Shown one piece after another: positions 38,262 to 47,692 of a stretch of 64,000 bases of DNA. Origin of the DNA: Leeuwenhoekiella aestuarii (GTDB lineage Bacteria; Bacteroidota; Bacteroidia; Flavobacteriales; Flavobacteriaceae). Within the stretch, counting starts at the first letter, position 1. Each line of letters begins with the position of its first letter. The notes under the pieces are model-generated. The model saw only the letters and a list, made by a program, of their open reading frames with translations. It had not been told where the DNA came from and did no database searches. The translations under genes and the position numbers were made by a program. Location of the stretch: contig NZ_QOVJ01000002.1 in assembly GCF_004104055.1 (NCBI RefSeq), positions 496,001 through 560,000 of the forward strand. The letters are read 5' to 3'.

Positions 38262-39800
38262 ATGCTTACAAAGGTTTATGGCTCAGCGGTTTTTGGCGTT
38301 GAAGCATCTACGATTACTATCGAAGTTAATATTGACAAAGGCATTGGTTATCATCTTGTAGGATTGCCTGATAATGCGATTCGGGAAAGCAATTACCGTA
38401 TTGCCGCTGCACTTCAAAACAACGGATTTAAAATTCCCGGAAAGAAAATTACACTCAATATGGCTCCTGCAGATTTACGCAAGGAGGGAAGTGCTTATGA
38501 TCTCACCCTTGCAATTGGAATTCTAGCAGCCAGCGGACAAATTAAGGCTGAGAATCTGGATGAGTATATCATTATGGGCGAACTCTCTCTAGATGGGAGT
38601 CTGCAGCCTATTCGGGGCGCTTTGCCCATAGCAATAAAAGCTCAGCAAGAAGGTTTTAAAAAATTTCTATTACCTAGTCAGAATGCTCGAGAAGCCGCTA
38701 TTGTAAAAGATCTGGAGGTTTACGCGATTGATAGTATTGCACAAGTCATTGATCACTTTGATAATGATGCGGAACTCGAGCGTACGATTGTAGATACGCG
38801 AACTGAATTTTTCAATGCCTTAGAGCATCCGGAGTTTGATTTTGCCGATGTAAAGGGTCAGGAATCTATCAAACGCTGTATGGAAATTGCCGCTGCTGGT
38901 GGTCATAATATCATATTAATAGGTCCACCTGGTGCAGGAAAAACCATGCTAGCAAAGCGCCTGCCGTCTATACTACCGCCAATGACCTTAAGAGAAGCCT
39001 TAGAAACTACTAAGATACACAGCGTTTCGGGTAGAATGCGCGAACATGTGGGATTAATGGCACAACGGCCATTTCGCAGTCCACATCACACCATCTCTGA
39101 CGTCGCGTTAGTTGGCGGCGGTGCCTATCCACAGCCGGGAGAAATCTCACTGGCTCATAATGGCGTATTGTTTTTAGACGAGTTGCCCGAATTTAAGCGT
39201 ACCGTGCTCGAAGTAATGCGCCAGCCTTTGGAAGACCGGGAAGTAACCATTTCAAGAGCCAAATTTACAGTGACCTATCCCAGTAGTTTTATGCTGGTCG
39301 CCAGTATGAATCCCAGTCCCGGAGGCTATTTTAATGATCCCGGTGCTCCCGTGACCAGTACTCCCGCAGAAATGCAACGCTATCTGAGTAAAGTTTCCGG
39401 TCCGTTATTAGATCGTATAGACATTCACATAGAAGTTACACCTGTTCCGTTTGATAAATTGTCTGATGAACACAAAGCAGAAAGCAGCATTGCAATACGC
39501 AAACGCGTTACCGAAGCCCGAAAATTGCAAACAGAACGTTTTCGAGAAAGCGAAAACATTCATTATAATGCACAAATGAGCGTAAAACAAATAAGAAAGC
39601 ATTGTGCATTAGATTCTGGTTCTAAAGAGCTATTGAAAAACGCTATGGAAAAACTGAACCTTTCCGCAAGAGCGTATGATCGTATTTTAAAAGTATCCAG
39701 AACAATAGCAGATCTGGAAGCTACATCTGATATTGAATCACACCACATTACCGAAGCGATTCAATATCGAAGTCTGGATCGTGATGGTTGGTTGGGGTGA
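38262..39800 (+). CDS. yifB: YifB/ComM family Mg-chelatase-like AAA+ ATPase
   Basis: A 512-residue protein with the N-terminal ChlI-type domain (about residues 1-165), an AAA+ domain with Walker A GPPGAGKTM near 227 and Walker B FLDELPEF near 305, and a C-terminal Mg-chelatase domain. ComM homologues are hexameric helicases that promote branch migration in natural transformation; bacteroidetal YifB is presumed to work in recombination. The last 81 codons (39558-39800) are repeated in decayed form at 40780-41022. Confidence 0.94.
   Translation: MLTKVYGSAVFGVEASTITIEVNIDKGIGYHLVGLPDNAIRESNYRIAAALQNNGFKIPGKKITLNMAPADLRKEGSAYDLTLAIGILAASGQIKAENLDEYIIMGELSLDGSLQPIRGALPIAIKAQQEGFKKFLLPSQNAREAAIVKDLEVYAIDSIAQVIDHFDNDAELERTIVDTRTEFFNALEHPEFDFADVKGQESIKRCMEIAAAGGHNIILIGPPGAGKTMLAKRLPSILPPMTLREALETTKIHSVSGRMREHVGLMAQRPFRSPHHTISDVALVGGGAYPQPGEISLAHNGVLFLDELPEFKRTVLEVMRQPLEDREVTISRAKFTVTYPSSFMLVASMNPSPGGYFNDPGAPVTSTPAEMQRYLSKVSGPLLDRIDIHIEVTPVPFDKLSDEHKAESSIAIRKRVTEARKLQTERFRESENIHYNAQMSVKQIRKHCALDSGSKELLKNAMEKLNLSARAYDRILKVSRTIADLEATSDIESHHITEAIQYRSLDRDGWLG
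39558..39800 (+). repeat. 3' end of yifB, intact partner of a diverged duplicate
   Basis: This 243-base stretch of the yifB 3' end matches 40780-41022 at roughly 88% identity, with one 1-base gap. The copies lie in the same orientation 1,222 bases apart and flank the Cys-motif membrane protein gene. Confidence 0.85.
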
Positions 39801-39929
39801 AATATAAATCACTTGTTTACAAGTTGTTAATCTTAATGGATTAGAATTCCTGAAATTATTGCTAAACGTTTTTTTGATATTGTTAACGATTTTCGCCATT
39901 ATTGTTAAATATTCTTAAAAATCATAACA

Positions 39930-40610
39930 ATGAATCGAGATGCTCAACTGGCTTTTTGTAAAAAATGTACCAATCGCGAAATGAATTTGAAAGAAGGTTT
40001 ACTTTGCGGAATCACCAGTCAAAAAGCCTCTTTTGAAAGTACGTGTATAGATTTTAAAGAAGATCCTTCAGTAAAAATTGTTGCTCACGAAACAGAAGGT
40101 TTAGAGCTAAGTCAGGTAATAGAAAAACTTTCTGAAGAAGATTTAGATTATATAAAAAGTCAGGAGAATTTAATTCCGGCGGTCATATGCGGTGCAATAG
40201 CGGGCTTAATAGGTGCTATTTTATGGGGGATGATCACGGTAGCTACAGATTTTCAAATAGGCTATATGGCTGTTGCTATCGGAGCAGGGGTTGGTTACAC
40301 TATTAGATTAGTTGGTAAAGGTGTAAGTCAGATCTTTGGTTTTTGGGGAGGAGCGATTGCTTTTGTTTCAGTTGTTTTAGGAAATATCTTTAGTATTATG
40401 GGGGTGATTGCAAATGCTCAGGATATCAGCCTTCTGGAAACAATGTTATATTTAGATTACACTTATCTTCCAGAATTGATGTCAGAAACGTTTAGTCCTA
40501 TTGATTTGCTTTTTTATGGTATTGCTATTTATGAAGGTTATAAGTTTTCATTTCGCGTTCTTACCCAAGAGGAATTAGAGAAAATTAGAATTGAAAATTC
40601 TAATCAATAA
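39930..40610 (+). CDS. Membrane protein with N-terminal Cys motif
   Basis: A 226-residue protein. The N-terminal cysteines at residues 10, 13, 26 and 39 (CxxC-x12-C-x12-C) look like a small zinc-ribbon that occurs in several flavobacterial membrane proteins. Three or four transmembrane segments follow (about 82-110, 115-135, 140-165 and 190-205). I do not recognise the function; membrane anchoring of a zinc-ribbon sensor or scaffold is a guess. The gene is bracketed by the yifB 3' end and its decayed copy, so it may have arrived with that rearrangement. Confidence 0.75.
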   Translation: MNRDAQLAFCKKCTNREMNLKEGLLCGITSQKASFESTCIDFKEDPSVKIVAHETEGLELSQVIEKLSEEDLDYIKSQENLIPAVICGAIAGLIGAILWGMITVATDFQIGYMAVAIGAGVGYTIRLVGKGVSQIFGFWGGAIAFVSVVLGNIFSIMGVIANAQDISLLETMLYLDYTYLPELMSETFSPIDLLFYGIAIYEGYKFSFRVLTQEELEKIRIENSNQ

Positions 40611-40779
40611 ATATCGAATTACTACTAGATTGCTTTTGTTTTAATTAGACAGGTACTTTTCACTTTTTTTGTAACCTGGTATTGTAGGTTGTAAGACACT
40701 CAATTATATTTTTTCATTGCGTTGAAACTAATTTTAAAACTCAGTTATCATCCCTATAATAAGGAAGAACTAGACCCCA

Positions 40780-41022
40780 CATTGAAAATAATGCACCAAT
40801 GAGCGTAAAACAAATCAGAAACTATTGTGCGTTAGACTCTGGTTCTAAAGAGCTATTGAAAAGCGCTATGGAAAACTTAATCTTTCCGCAAGAGTGTATG
40901 ATCGTATTTTAAAAGTATCCAAAACAATAGCAGATCTGGAAACTTCATCTCAAATAGAATCACACCACATTACCGAAGCAATTCAAGATTGAAGCTTAGA
41001 TCGTGATGGTTGCTTGTGGTTA
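40780..41022 (+). pseudogene. Decayed duplicate of the yifB 3' end
   Basis: The stretch repeats the yifB codons for the C-terminal segment starting at MSVKQIRKHC. A one-base deletion in the run matching GAAAAACTGAACC shifts the frame, and a TGA replaces the arginine codon of the IQYRS segment, so it cannot encode the C-terminus. Of about 26 differences, several are third-position synonymous changes (ATA/ATC, GCA/GCG, GAT/GAC, CTG/TTA), which suggests divergence as a working gene before decay, for example in a related strain. There is no start region or rest of the gene, so it is a fragment only. Confidence 0.85.
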
Positions 41023-41078
41023 ATAATTTTTTTTGATGAATGTGCATCAAAATTCAAAAATCGTTAAATAAAACCTAA

Positions 41079-41086
41079 TACTTTTG
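41079..41086 (+). promoter_or_regulatory. -7 promoter element for the M16 peptidase gene
   Basis: TACTTTTG matches the Bacteroidota -7 consensus TAnnTTTG perfectly, 80 bases before the ATG at 41166. No TTG was found at the usual distance upstream. Confidence 0.4.
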
Positions 41087-41165
41087 TAACTTTTAAACTT
41101 TAAATGCGTCTTTTCTAAAAGTTTTAGGAACGTATTCAACATTTATTAATCAAAAATTAAGATCA

Positions 41166-44033
41166 ATGATCAAAACAAAATGGACTCCGCTGGCGCTAAT
41201 GCTGTCGTTGTTTGTGGCAACCCTGGTTTCTTGTGAAGATAAAGAAACCGATAAGGATGTCGCAGATGCAAAGCTATCTATCGACTATGAAAAGTATGAA
41301 CTTGAGAACGGCTTAAATGTAGTACTTCATCAAGACAAGAGTGACCCTATTGTTTCTGTAGCTATTCAGTATGGTGTAGGATCTAACCGTGAGAAAAAAG
41401 GGCGTACCGGATTTGCTCACTTATTTGAGCATATGCTTTTTCAGGAATCTGAAAATGTTCCGCAAGATCAATTCTTTAAGACCATTCAGGATGTAGGTGG
41501 TACTCTAAATGGCGGTACCTGGCAAGATGGTACTGTTTATTACGAAGTTGTACCTAATAATGCACTTGAGACTGTTCTTTGGTTAGAATCAGATCGTATG
41601 GGTTTCTTAATCAATACAGTTACAGAATCTGCTTTTGCTAATCAGCAAGAAGTAGTTCAGAATGAAAAACGTCAGCGAGTAGATAACAATCCTTACGGGC
41701 ATACCAGTTGGGTAATTGACAAGAATTTATTTCCTGATGGGCACCCATACAGCTGGCAGGTAATTGGTGAACTTGAAGACCTTCAGAATGCGACCGTAGC
41801 AGATGTCAAGGAGTTTTATGATAAATTTTATGGTCCTAATAACGCTACTCTGGTTATTGCCGGAGACTTTGAAGAAGGAAAAGCTAAAGAACTTGTAGAG
41901 AAGTATTTTGGTGAAATTAAAAAGCGTCAAGAGGTTACTCCTTTAGATGTTATGAATGTAACGCTTGATGAAACCAAGCGCCTGTATCATGAAGATAATT
42001 TTGCTACAGCGCCTCAACTCAATATGGTTTGGCCTACCGTGGAGCAGTATACAGACGATGCGTATGCATTAGATTTTTTAGGTGAGATTCTTTCTGATGG
42101 AAAAAATGCACCGCTATATCGCGTTCTGGTTGAAGATATGGAATTGGCCTCACAGCCTTATGCGTGGAATGGTTCTGACCAGATCGCCGGAAAATTTAGA
42201 ATTTCGGTTACTGCAAATTCTGGTGTGGATTTAGACAGTGTAGAAACCGGTATTACTAAAGCATTTGCACTTTTTGAAGAAGAAGGTGTAAAAGAATCAG
42301 ATATTGAACGTATAAAAGCAGGTTTAGAAACCGATTTTTATAACGGAATAAGTAGCGTTTTAGGTAAATCTTTCCAACTGGCACAATATGATGTATTTAC
42401 CGGTGACCCTGGTTTTATTGAGAAAGATATCGAGAATATTAAAGCAATTACCGCTGAAGATGTAATGCGCGTTTATGATAAGTATATTAAAGGAAAACCT
42501 TTTATACTAACCAGTTTTGTACCTAAAGGTCAAGTGGAATTAATAGCTGAAAATTCTGAAAAAGCAGAAGTTGTAGAAGAGGAAATCACAGAAAATGTTG
42601 AAACAGAGGTTGTAGATGCTGATGTAGAGATCGAAAAAACACCTTCTAAATTTGATCGTTCTGTAGCTCCTAAAATGGGTGAAACTCCAAAACTGAACAT
42701 TCCGGATTCCTGGACAGCTAACTTACCCAATGAGATGGAAGTTTATGGTATTGTTCAGGATGAGCTGCCCTTGGTAAACTTTAGTTTGGTAATAGATGGG
42801 GGACATTTATTAGATGACCTTAGTAAAAATGGTGTTGCAAATCTAATGAGCGACATTATGATGGAAGGTACAGCGACAAAAACACCGCTTGAGCTTGAAG
42901 AAGCGATAGATCGTCTTGGAGCAAGTATTAACATGTACACAACAGATGAATCTATAGTTTTAAGAGGAAATACCCTTGCTCGTAATTTTGATGCAACAAT
43001 GGCACTGGTACAGGAGATCTTATTAGAACCACGCTGGGATGAAAAAGAATTTGCACGTATCAAAACCAGCACCATCAATGGGATCAAACGTTCTGACGCA
43101 AACCCTAATGTGATTGCAAACCGCGTTTATAATAAAATGCTGTATGGGGAGAATCATCCGCTTGCACAACCTACTTCAGGTACAGTTGAGTCTGTCGAAG
43201 CGATTACTATTCAAGATTTAAAAAACTACTATAACAAGTATATTTCACCATCTGTGAGCCGTTTCCATATAGTAGGAGATATTTCAGAAAGTCAGGCGCT
43301 AGCTGCTTTAGACGGATTGAAAGAAAACTGGGAAGCCAAAAAAGTTACAATTCCTGAGTTCCCTATTAAGAATGATCGTGATAAAGCATCTTTATATTTT
43401 GTAGATGTTCCTAACGCAAAACAATCTGTTATTAATATTGGTTATATAGCGATGCCTCGCACAGATAAAGATTTCTATCCTGCCGAAGTAATGAATTATA
43501 AATTAGGAGGTTCCTTTAGCGGTAATGTGAATCTGATTCTACGTGAAGAAAAAGGATATACCTACGGTGCCCGTTCCGGGTTTAGCGGAACAAAAATCCC
43601 AGGTACGTTTACTGCTTCTTCAAGTGTAAGAACCAATACGACCGGTGAATCTGTTTCTATCTTTAAAGATGAAATAGCTAACTATAAAGCAGGGATTTCT
43701 GAAGAGGATCTGGCATTTACTAAGAATGCGTTAATCAAATCAAATGCAAGACGCTTTGAAACACAAGGTTCATTATTGGGAATGCTTCAGGAACGTAGTG
43801 CTTACGATCTTGACCCTAATTACATCGCTGAAGAAGAAGCTACAATCAATAATATGACTTTAGAGCAGCACAAAGAATTGGCTAACAAATATCTTGATGA
43901 GTCTAAAATGGCTTATCTGGTTGTGGGTGATGCAGCAACGCAGTATCAGCAATTTAAAGATATGGGCTTTGATGAAGTGATGCTTTTAGATAAAGAAGGA
44001 AACGAAGTAACGCTTGAAGAAATTAAGAAGTAA
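41166..44033 (+). CDS. M16 family zinc peptidase, two-domain lipoprotein
   Basis: A 955-residue protein with a lipoprotein signal (LVSCED, cysteine at 23). The first M16 half has the inverted zinc motif HLFEH (about residue 89) and the downstream glutamate in QQEVVQNEKRQR (about 163). A Glu/Val-rich linker (about 460-490) leads to the second half (about 520-950), which has no HxxEH and should be the structural half, as in pitrilysin-like peptidases. It acts in the periplasm, probably on peptides. The gene is monocistronic and ends in a strong terminator. Confidence 0.93.
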   Translation: MIKTKWTPLALMLSLFVATLVSCEDKETDKDVADAKLSIDYEKYELENGLNVVLHQDKSDPIVSVAIQYGVGSNREKKGRTGFAHLFEHMLFQESENVPQDQFFKTIQDVGGTLNGGTWQDGTVYYEVVPNNALETVLWLESDRMGFLINTVTESAFANQQEVVQNEKRQRVDNNPYGHTSWVIDKNLFPDGHPYSWQVIGELEDLQNATVADVKEFYDKFYGPNNATLVIAGDFEEGKAKELVEKYFGEIKKRQEVTPLDVMNVTLDETKRLYHEDNFATAPQLNMVWPTVEQYTDDAYALDFLGEILSDGKNAPLYRVLVEDMELASQPYAWNGSDQIAGKFRISVTANSGVDLDSVETGITKAFALFEEEGVKESDIERIKAGLETDFYNGISSVLGKSFQLAQYDVFTGDPGFIEKDIENIKAITAEDVMRVYDKYIKGKPFILTSFVPKGQVELIAENSEKAEVVEEEITENVETEVVDADVEIEKTPSKFDRSVAPKMGETPKLNIPDSWTANLPNEMEVYGIVQDELPLVNFSLVIDGGHLLDDLSKNGVANLMSDIMMEGTATKTPLELEEAIDRLGASINMYTTDESIVLRGNTLARNFDATMALVQEILLEPRWDEKEFARIKTSTINGIKRSDANPNVIANRVYNKMLYGENHPLAQPTSGTVESVEAITIQDLKNYYNKYISPSVSRFHIVGDISESQALAALDGLKENWEAKKVTIPEFPIKNDRDKASLYFVDVPNAKQSVINIGYIAMPRTDKDFYPAEVMNYKLGGSFSGNVNLILREEKGYTYGARSGFSGTKIPGTFTASSSVRTNTTGESVSIFKDEIANYKAGISEEDLAFTKNALIKSNARRFETQGSLLGMLQERSAYDLDPNYIAEEEATINNMTLEQHKELANKYLDESKMAYLVVGDAATQYQQFKDMGFDEVMLLDKEGNEVTLEEIKK

Positions 44034-44056
44034 TTATCTCCAAAATAATTCATTTG

Positions 44057-44097
44057 AAACCCCAAAGCTTCGCAAGAATCTTTGGGGTTTCTTATTT
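44057..44097 (+). terminator. Rho-independent terminator after the M16 gene
   Basis: AAACCCCAAAG (44057-44067) pairs perfectly with CTTTGGGGTTT (44080-44090), 12-base loop, followed by a T-rich tail. Confidence 0.85.
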
Positions 44098-44146
44098 ACT
44101 GCATATGTATAGATAATACTAAGACTTTGATGATTGTAGACTTTTA

Positions 44147-44569
44147 TTATTTTACCTTTTGATATTTATAACTACAGCCCTCGGTACAAATGGGACCGCT
44201 AGTAGGAGTAAGTAAAAAAGTTTTTGATTCATATGCTATAGAATAAGTTATTAATCCATCTTCATTTGCTGCTGTAGGCTCAAAATCAGGACAAACATAT
44301 TTTAAAGTCAATGTAGAATCTTCTATTGAAAAAGTTCCCCGAGTACATTCTGTATAACGATTAGAAGAAAAGGTGCCATTTGATAGAAATTGAATTTCTT
44401 CTCCATCTTCTATCTCAATCCAATATTGAGGTCCACCTGAACTTATAAAAGCTTCTGTGTTTTGCCAGATACCATTTATTAGCTCTTCAGACTCATTTTG
44501 AGTTTCATTTTCCACATCGCATCCTATGAACATAAATAGTAAAGCGATTATTGACAATTTTAGATTCAT
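44147..44569 (-). CDS. Small lipocalin-like lipoprotein
   Basis: A 140-residue protein with a lipoprotein signal (FIGCDV, cysteine at 17). The mature part starts with INGIWQNTEAF and alternates short beta strands, including FLSNGTFSSN and LTLKYVCPD, the layout of flavobacterial lipocalin-like proteins of unknown role. Three or four further cysteines (in TECTRG, YVCPD, ICTEGC) may form disulfides. It is not clearly in an operon. Confidence 0.7.
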   Translation of the reverse strand: MNLKLSIIALLFMFIGCDVENETQNESEELINGIWQNTEAFISSGGPQYWIEIEDGEEIQFLSNGTFSSNRYTECTRGTFSIEDSTLTLKYVCPDFEPTAANEDGLITYSIAYESKTFLLTPTSGPICTEGCSYKYQKVK

Positions 44570-44675
44570 CTTTTGCGTTTCATTAAAGATGCCTTATAAG
44601 GTTAAAGGTTGTGTCTAAGGGACTTTAGAAAAAATAATTATTTTATAAGATCTAAATACTGTTCTTCATTACCCT

Positions 44676-45500
44676 TTAATTTTGAGGCCATTCAACCCGA
44701 AATTTGATTTCAAAATTTACAGATTCATCTTTTAGAATGATTTCACTAGGGCGAATCATATTATATTCTTTTAGGTCTAGAATTCTATAATCAGGAAAGT
44801 CAGGGAATAAAGATTGTCCCATATTTCCGCCATCATCGTCTCCAATACCTACCCTAATTTGTTTATTTAAATCTATATAAAGTTCTTCTTCACTAAAATC
44901 AAAAAAGAGATTAGATTGATTCGGGTAGGAGTCTGATGTAAACCATCTGTAATTTGAATACTCTGTGCCGCCAAAACGATCGTTAAGTTTTGATCTGTGA
45001 AGTGCAATCCCAACATCTGCGAGCCTATTTATATCTGTATCTGTAAACTCCGGATCCCAGGTCTCATTCATTCTGTAGAACGAGATCACTTCAGCAGACA
45101 AAATGCGTACGGCGTTTCCACGAGTAACAGTAATGGTTTCACTAAAGGGTACAACCTGGCCGTAAATATCTGTGACCAAAAAATCAAGATTGCGCGTTCC
45201 TAATGTTGTATAGCTAAAATAAAGCTTAACCGAAGTTCCTAAACCATTGGGTTCTCCTGATGATTTTGCTGAATTGGATACATTGCCATCATCAGTTACC
45301 TCAATTTCTTGAATAGGATTTGACGTTGTAATCTCTACTTCTAATATATAATCAATAAAAGGAGTAGCAGTATTGGTTTTAATTTGTACAACTAGTGCAG
45401 GATTTTCAGGTACAGAAATTTCTTCTGAATCGTCAGAAGTATCGCAACTTATAAATAAAATTATAACTAAAAGTGACCAAAGTAAAGGGCTATTCTTCAT
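44676..45500 (-). CDS. Uncharacterised lipoprotein
   Basis: A 274-residue protein whose lipobox cysteine is in FISCDTSDD (about residue 19), followed by an acidic spacer. It is rich in Thr, Ser and beta strands, consistent with one or two Ig-like folds (about 30-130), and a C-terminal domain of unknown type that includes DIGDDDGGNMG-like acidic turns. I chose the ATG at 45500; the frame also allows TTG at 45503. No family was recognised. Confidence 0.65.
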   Translation of the reverse strand: MKNSPLLWSLLVIILFISCDTSDDSEEISVPENPALVVQIKTNTATPFIDYILEVEITTSNPIQEIEVTDDGNVSNSAKSSGEPNGLGTSVKLYFSYTTLGTRNLDFLVTDIYGQVVPFSETITVTRGNAVRILSAEVISFYRMNETWDPEFTDTDINRLADVGIALHRSKLNDRFGGTEYSNYRWFTSDSYPNQSNLFFDFSEEELYIDLNKQIRVGIGDDDGGNMGQSLFPDFPDYRILDLKEYNMIRPSEIILKDESVNFEIKFRVEWPQN

Positions 45501-45566
45501 CAAACTATTTTATATTTCTAGCTCGAAAAGTAATTCTTAATCGACAATAATTATTCTTAATAATTG

Positions 45567-46310
45567 TTAATTCGGTTTATCTCCCATAATGGCTTCTCCT
45601 TTTACCAGCCAACTGAAACCAAAAGCTTCAACCGCTAATGCTTCCATCCAGAATGTAAGTTTTAATCGGTTGTAAGTTTCCGGAGATATAATGTCAGTCA
45701 ATCCTAAAATAATAACAACAAGCGCAACGATCATAACGATTCCGCAGATGCGGTAGACTTTATTGCGACGTACTTTCTCTTCGCAGCGTTTCCCTTTTGG
45801 GATCTTTGATTTTACAAACAAAAAGAGCGACATAAAAGCCAATGAAACTAAAAATACAGCTGCGGCTACATAATGAAAAGTCGATCTCCAACCTTCTTGT
45901 GATTCGTCAAAATATGTGACTGCATAAGGCATTGCTGCATCGCAACACAACTCTGCAAGATTATTAGTAGGGAAAAATGCAACACACAATGCAGCAACCC
46001 CTGCGATATTAGAAACCCAAAAATCAACCGGTTCTTCACCGCTGTAAACAATTAGAAAAATACCTATAAGACTAACAGTCACCGTAAATAGAGTAGCAGC
46101 GCGTGTGTAATAATAATGACTTATAGATTCTAACGGTCCGGTCATTTCAAATACCGTTAGAGAGCTTGCTAATAATAAAACAGGAAGCAGCATCCCCGCT
46201 GTACCCACAATTTTACGCAGCGTTTTACCCTGGTGTAACCAAACTCCATTATCTGAAGCGTAATTGAGGTTGAGCGATTCACTTAGCGTTTGTGACTTTT
46301 GATCTTTCAT
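45567..46310 (-). CDS. Seven-helix membrane protein, DUF998-like
   Basis: A 247-residue integral membrane protein with about six to seven hydrophobic segments from residue 30 onward. Conserved-looking features are the SISHYYYTRAA stretch near 62 and the AFFPTNN segment near 115, which resemble DUF998-type membrane proteins. Its function is unknown. It is divergent from the Nramp-pxp operon. Confidence 0.65.
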   Translation of the reverse strand: MKDQKSQTLSESLNLNYASDNGVWLHQGKTLRKIVGTAGMLLPVLLLASSLTVFEMTGPLESISHYYYTRAATLFTVTVSLIGIFLIVYSGEEPVDFWVSNIAGVAALCVAFFPTNNLAELCCDAAMPYAVTYFDESQEGWRSTFHYVAAAVFLVSLAFMSLFLFVKSKIPKGKRCEEKVRRNKVYRICGIVMIVALVVIILGLTDIISPETYNRLKLTFWMEALAVEAFGFSWLVKGEAIMGDKPN

Positions 46311-46378
46311 TAGCGCATGTTTTTACTTTTCCTTTCTAAATTAAGGATTTAAAATTGAGTAAGTTATATCTAAAATGC

Positions 46379-46405
46379 AAGGTTTTTCAATTATTGTAAA
46401 ACCTT
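46379..46405. repeat. Inverted repeat in the divergent region before the Nramp gene
   Basis: AAGGTTTT (46379-46386) and AAAACCTT (46398-46405) flank 11 bases. Position between divergent genes suggests an operator, though a weak hairpin is possible. Confidence 0.35.
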
Positions 46406-46468
46406 TTATAGCCTTATCATTAGTCCTGTAGCTTCATAATTTTTATATTTAAGAGCTTAAGCCTTTAT

Positions 46469-47692
46469 ATGCGAAATCCTTTAAAAAATATAGGTCCGGG
46501 GGCATTAGTTGCCGCGGCATTTATAGGTCCTGGGACTGTAACCGTTTGTACCCTAGCGGGGATTCAGTTTGGTTTTGCGCTTTTGTGGGCGATGACACTT
46601 TCTATTATCGCGACAGTAGTTTTGCAAGAAACATCTGCTCGTATAGGTCTGGTGACGCAAAAAGGGCTTTCTCAAGTTTTAAGAGCGCAATTACCTGATG
46701 GGATTTTACGCAAGTTTATTTTAGGATTGGTATTAGCAGCGATTGTTATAGGAAATGCCGCTTATGAGGGCGGAAACATCAGCGGTGGGGTTTTAGGCTT
46801 ACAAGCCCTTGGAAATAATGGTGTTCTTAACATGGGTTCATTTTCGATCAATTGGTATAGTTTATTGATAGGGGCTATAGCGTTTGTGTTATTATTTATA
46901 GGAAATTATAAAGTTTTAGAAAAAGTCTTTCTGATTATGGTCATCTTGATGAGTGTGTCTTTTGTGGTAACCGCCATCCTGACAAAACCTGATCTTTTAG
47001 CATTATTAAAAGGAAGCTTGATTCCTTCATTTCCTGACGGAAGTATTTTGATGATCGTGGCTTTAGTAGGGACTACTGTAGTGCCTTATAACTTGTTTTT
47101 GCATGCATCTCTCGTTAATCAAAAATGGAAAAATAAAAAGGATTTACCAGCAGCAAGACGTGATACCATTGTCGCCGTTATTTTGGGTGGTTTGGTCTCT
47201 ATGTGTGTCATTGTAGCAGCTTCAGCTTTAAACGGTTCTGCCGTTACCGGAGCAACGGGTCTCGCGCAGAGCCTGGAGCCTTTATATGGGAGTGCGGCAA
47301 GGTATTGCATAGGTTTAGGCTTATTTGCAGCCGGTATAACCTCTGCAATAACAGCACCTTTGGCGGCAGCTTATGTGGCTCAGGGATGTCTCAAATTGGG
47401 TGAAGGTTTAAAGTCTACTTATTTTAGAATGACCTGGATGATCATTTTGATTTTGGGAGTTGGTCTGGCAGCTTTTGGAATCAAACCTGTTGAGGTCATA
47501 CAGTTTGCTCAAGTTGCTAACGGAATTTTACTTCCCGTAATCGCCGGTATTCTGATCTGGTTGGCAAACAGAAGTGAACTACTGGGATCTTATCGAAATT
47601 CTAAATTAAAAAATACAATCAGTATTTTTATTTTAGTAGTAACTGTTATTTTGGGTGGAAGAGCAATTCTAAATGTATTTGGATTGATATGA
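46469..47692 (+). CDS. Nramp-like transporter lacking the canonical metal ligands
   Basis: A 407-residue membrane protein with the LeuT-type Nramp fold (about 11 helices). In TM1 the usual DPGN is replaced by GPGT (residues 22-25), and in TM6 the MPH motif is replaced by VPY in VGTTVVPYNLFLH. The Asp, Asn and Met that bind Mn or Fe in Nramp are therefore all missing, so divalent metal transport is unlikely. The gene overlaps pxpA by four bases (ATGA). B. subtilis has the same link: ycsG (Nramp-like) beside the pxpA homologue ycsF. I infer a role in 5-oxoproline or related substrate uptake. Confidence 0.85.
   Translation: MRNPLKNIGPGALVAAAFIGPGTVTVCTLAGIQFGFALLWAMTLSIIATVVLQETSARIGLVTQKGLSQVLRAQLPDGILRKFILGLVLAAIVIGNAAYEGGNISGGVLGLQALGNNGVLNMGSFSINWYSLLIGAIAFVLLFIGNYKVLEKVFLIMVILMSVSFVVTAILTKPDLLALLKGSLIPSFPDGSILMIVALVGTTVVPYNLFLHASLVNQKWKNKKDLPAARRDTIVAVILGGLVSMCVIVAASALNGSAVTGATGLAQSLEPLYGSAARYCIGLGLFAAGITSAITAPLAAAYVAQGCLKLGEGLKSTYFRMTWMIILILGVGLAAFGIKPVEVIQFAQVANGILLPVIAGILIWLANRSELLGSYRNSKLKNTISIFILVVTVILGGRAILNVFGLI

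Larger units (their letters stand above)
40611..41165. other. Intergenic region holding the yifB remnant and M16 promoter
   Basis: 555 bases between the membrane protein gene and the M16 peptidase. The first 170 bases show no gene or clear signal. The yifB remnant fills 40780-41022, and the last 140 bases hold the likely M16 promoter. Confidence 0.6.
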
